A stretch of DNA of 61,248 bases from Desulfovibrio sp. (GTDB lineage Bacteria; Desulfobacterota; Desulfovibrionia; Desulfovibrionales; Desulfovibrionaceae), in contig JACRDI010000003.1 in assembly GCA_016218665.1 (NCBI GenBank), positions 1 through 61,248 on the forward strand, in the 5' to 3' direction. The position numbers and the translations under genes are program-made. Shown piece after piece: positions 61,209-61,248 of the stretch (position 1 is its first letter; every line of letters starts with the position of its first letter). The notes below the pieces were generated by a model. It was not told where the DNA came from, did no database searches, and saw nothing but the letters and a program-made list of their open reading frames with translations.

Positions 61209-61248
61209 ACTCCCTTTGGCGCGGATTTTCCGCCCCGGCCAAGGCCGC

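Overview
The window is high-GC chromosomal DNA that looks like a sulfate-reducing member of the Desulfovibrionaceae. The evidence is the ATP synthase gene order (b', b, delta, alpha, gamma, beta, epsilon) running into glmU, a zapB-like gene, zapA, 6S RNA and rny; a bacterioferritin closely resembling the Desulfovibrio type; and the density of sigma-54 activators and sensor kinases. No insertion sequence, CRISPR array or intact prophage was seen.

Layout. Bases 1-9.5 kb hold the F1F0 ATP synthase operon followed by cell-envelope, cell-division and RNA-decay housekeeping genes. Bases 9.5-10.4 kb hold a Fic toxin with a small overlapping upstream antitoxin, on the minus strand. Bases 10.5-13.4 kb form an oxidative-stress and iron module: a Fur/PerR-type regulator, bacterioferritin and catalase, with two palindromic operator candidates. 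Bases 13.8-18.5 kb hold recA, alaS, rplM and rpsI. Bases 19-25 kb hold glycogen phosphorylase, a split YeeE/YedE sulfur transporter behind a CsoR/CstR-like operator, a PilZ protein, a PHP phosphatase, a Trm112 protein and tRNA-Pro.

Bases 25.7-45.8 kb, between tRNA-Pro and tRNA-Thr, form a catabolic island and the most interesting part of the window. Its left half is a minus-strand operon encoding a complete Stickland-type reductase, most likely for glycine betaine: substrate-specific protein B (grdI, and grdH with an in-frame UGA selenocysteine), a BCCT transporter, thioredoxin reductase, protein C (grdC, grdD), thioredoxin, and selenoprotein A (grdA, in-frame UGA at codon 44). Expected chemistry is betaine plus reduced thioredoxin giving trimethylamine plus acetyl phosphate. 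A divergent PAS sigma-54 activator and a well-matched sigma-54 promoter suggest substrate-induced control. The right half holds a PocR-domain histidine kinase with its sigma-54 response regulator, and, divergently, an uncharacterised membrane protein, a GlcG/HbpS-like protein, a glycyl-radical enzyme with the residue signature of B12-independent glycerol/propanediol dehydratase, and its radical-SAM activase.

Bases 46.4-61.2 kb hold a sensor kinase overlapping a PhnD-like binding protein, a PEP-synthase-like protein with an unusual C-terminus, a Tat-exported ATC-hydrolase-family protein, a NeuA-like cytidylyltransferase with two Gfo/Idh/MocA oxidoreductases, a receiver-HisKA_2 protein, a metallophosphoesterase, a LytTR regulator and acetyl-CoA synthetase. 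A composite hairpin repeat recurs at about 13.4, 18.7 and 61.2 kb.

All functions are read from sequence motifs and remembered family features; no database search was run.
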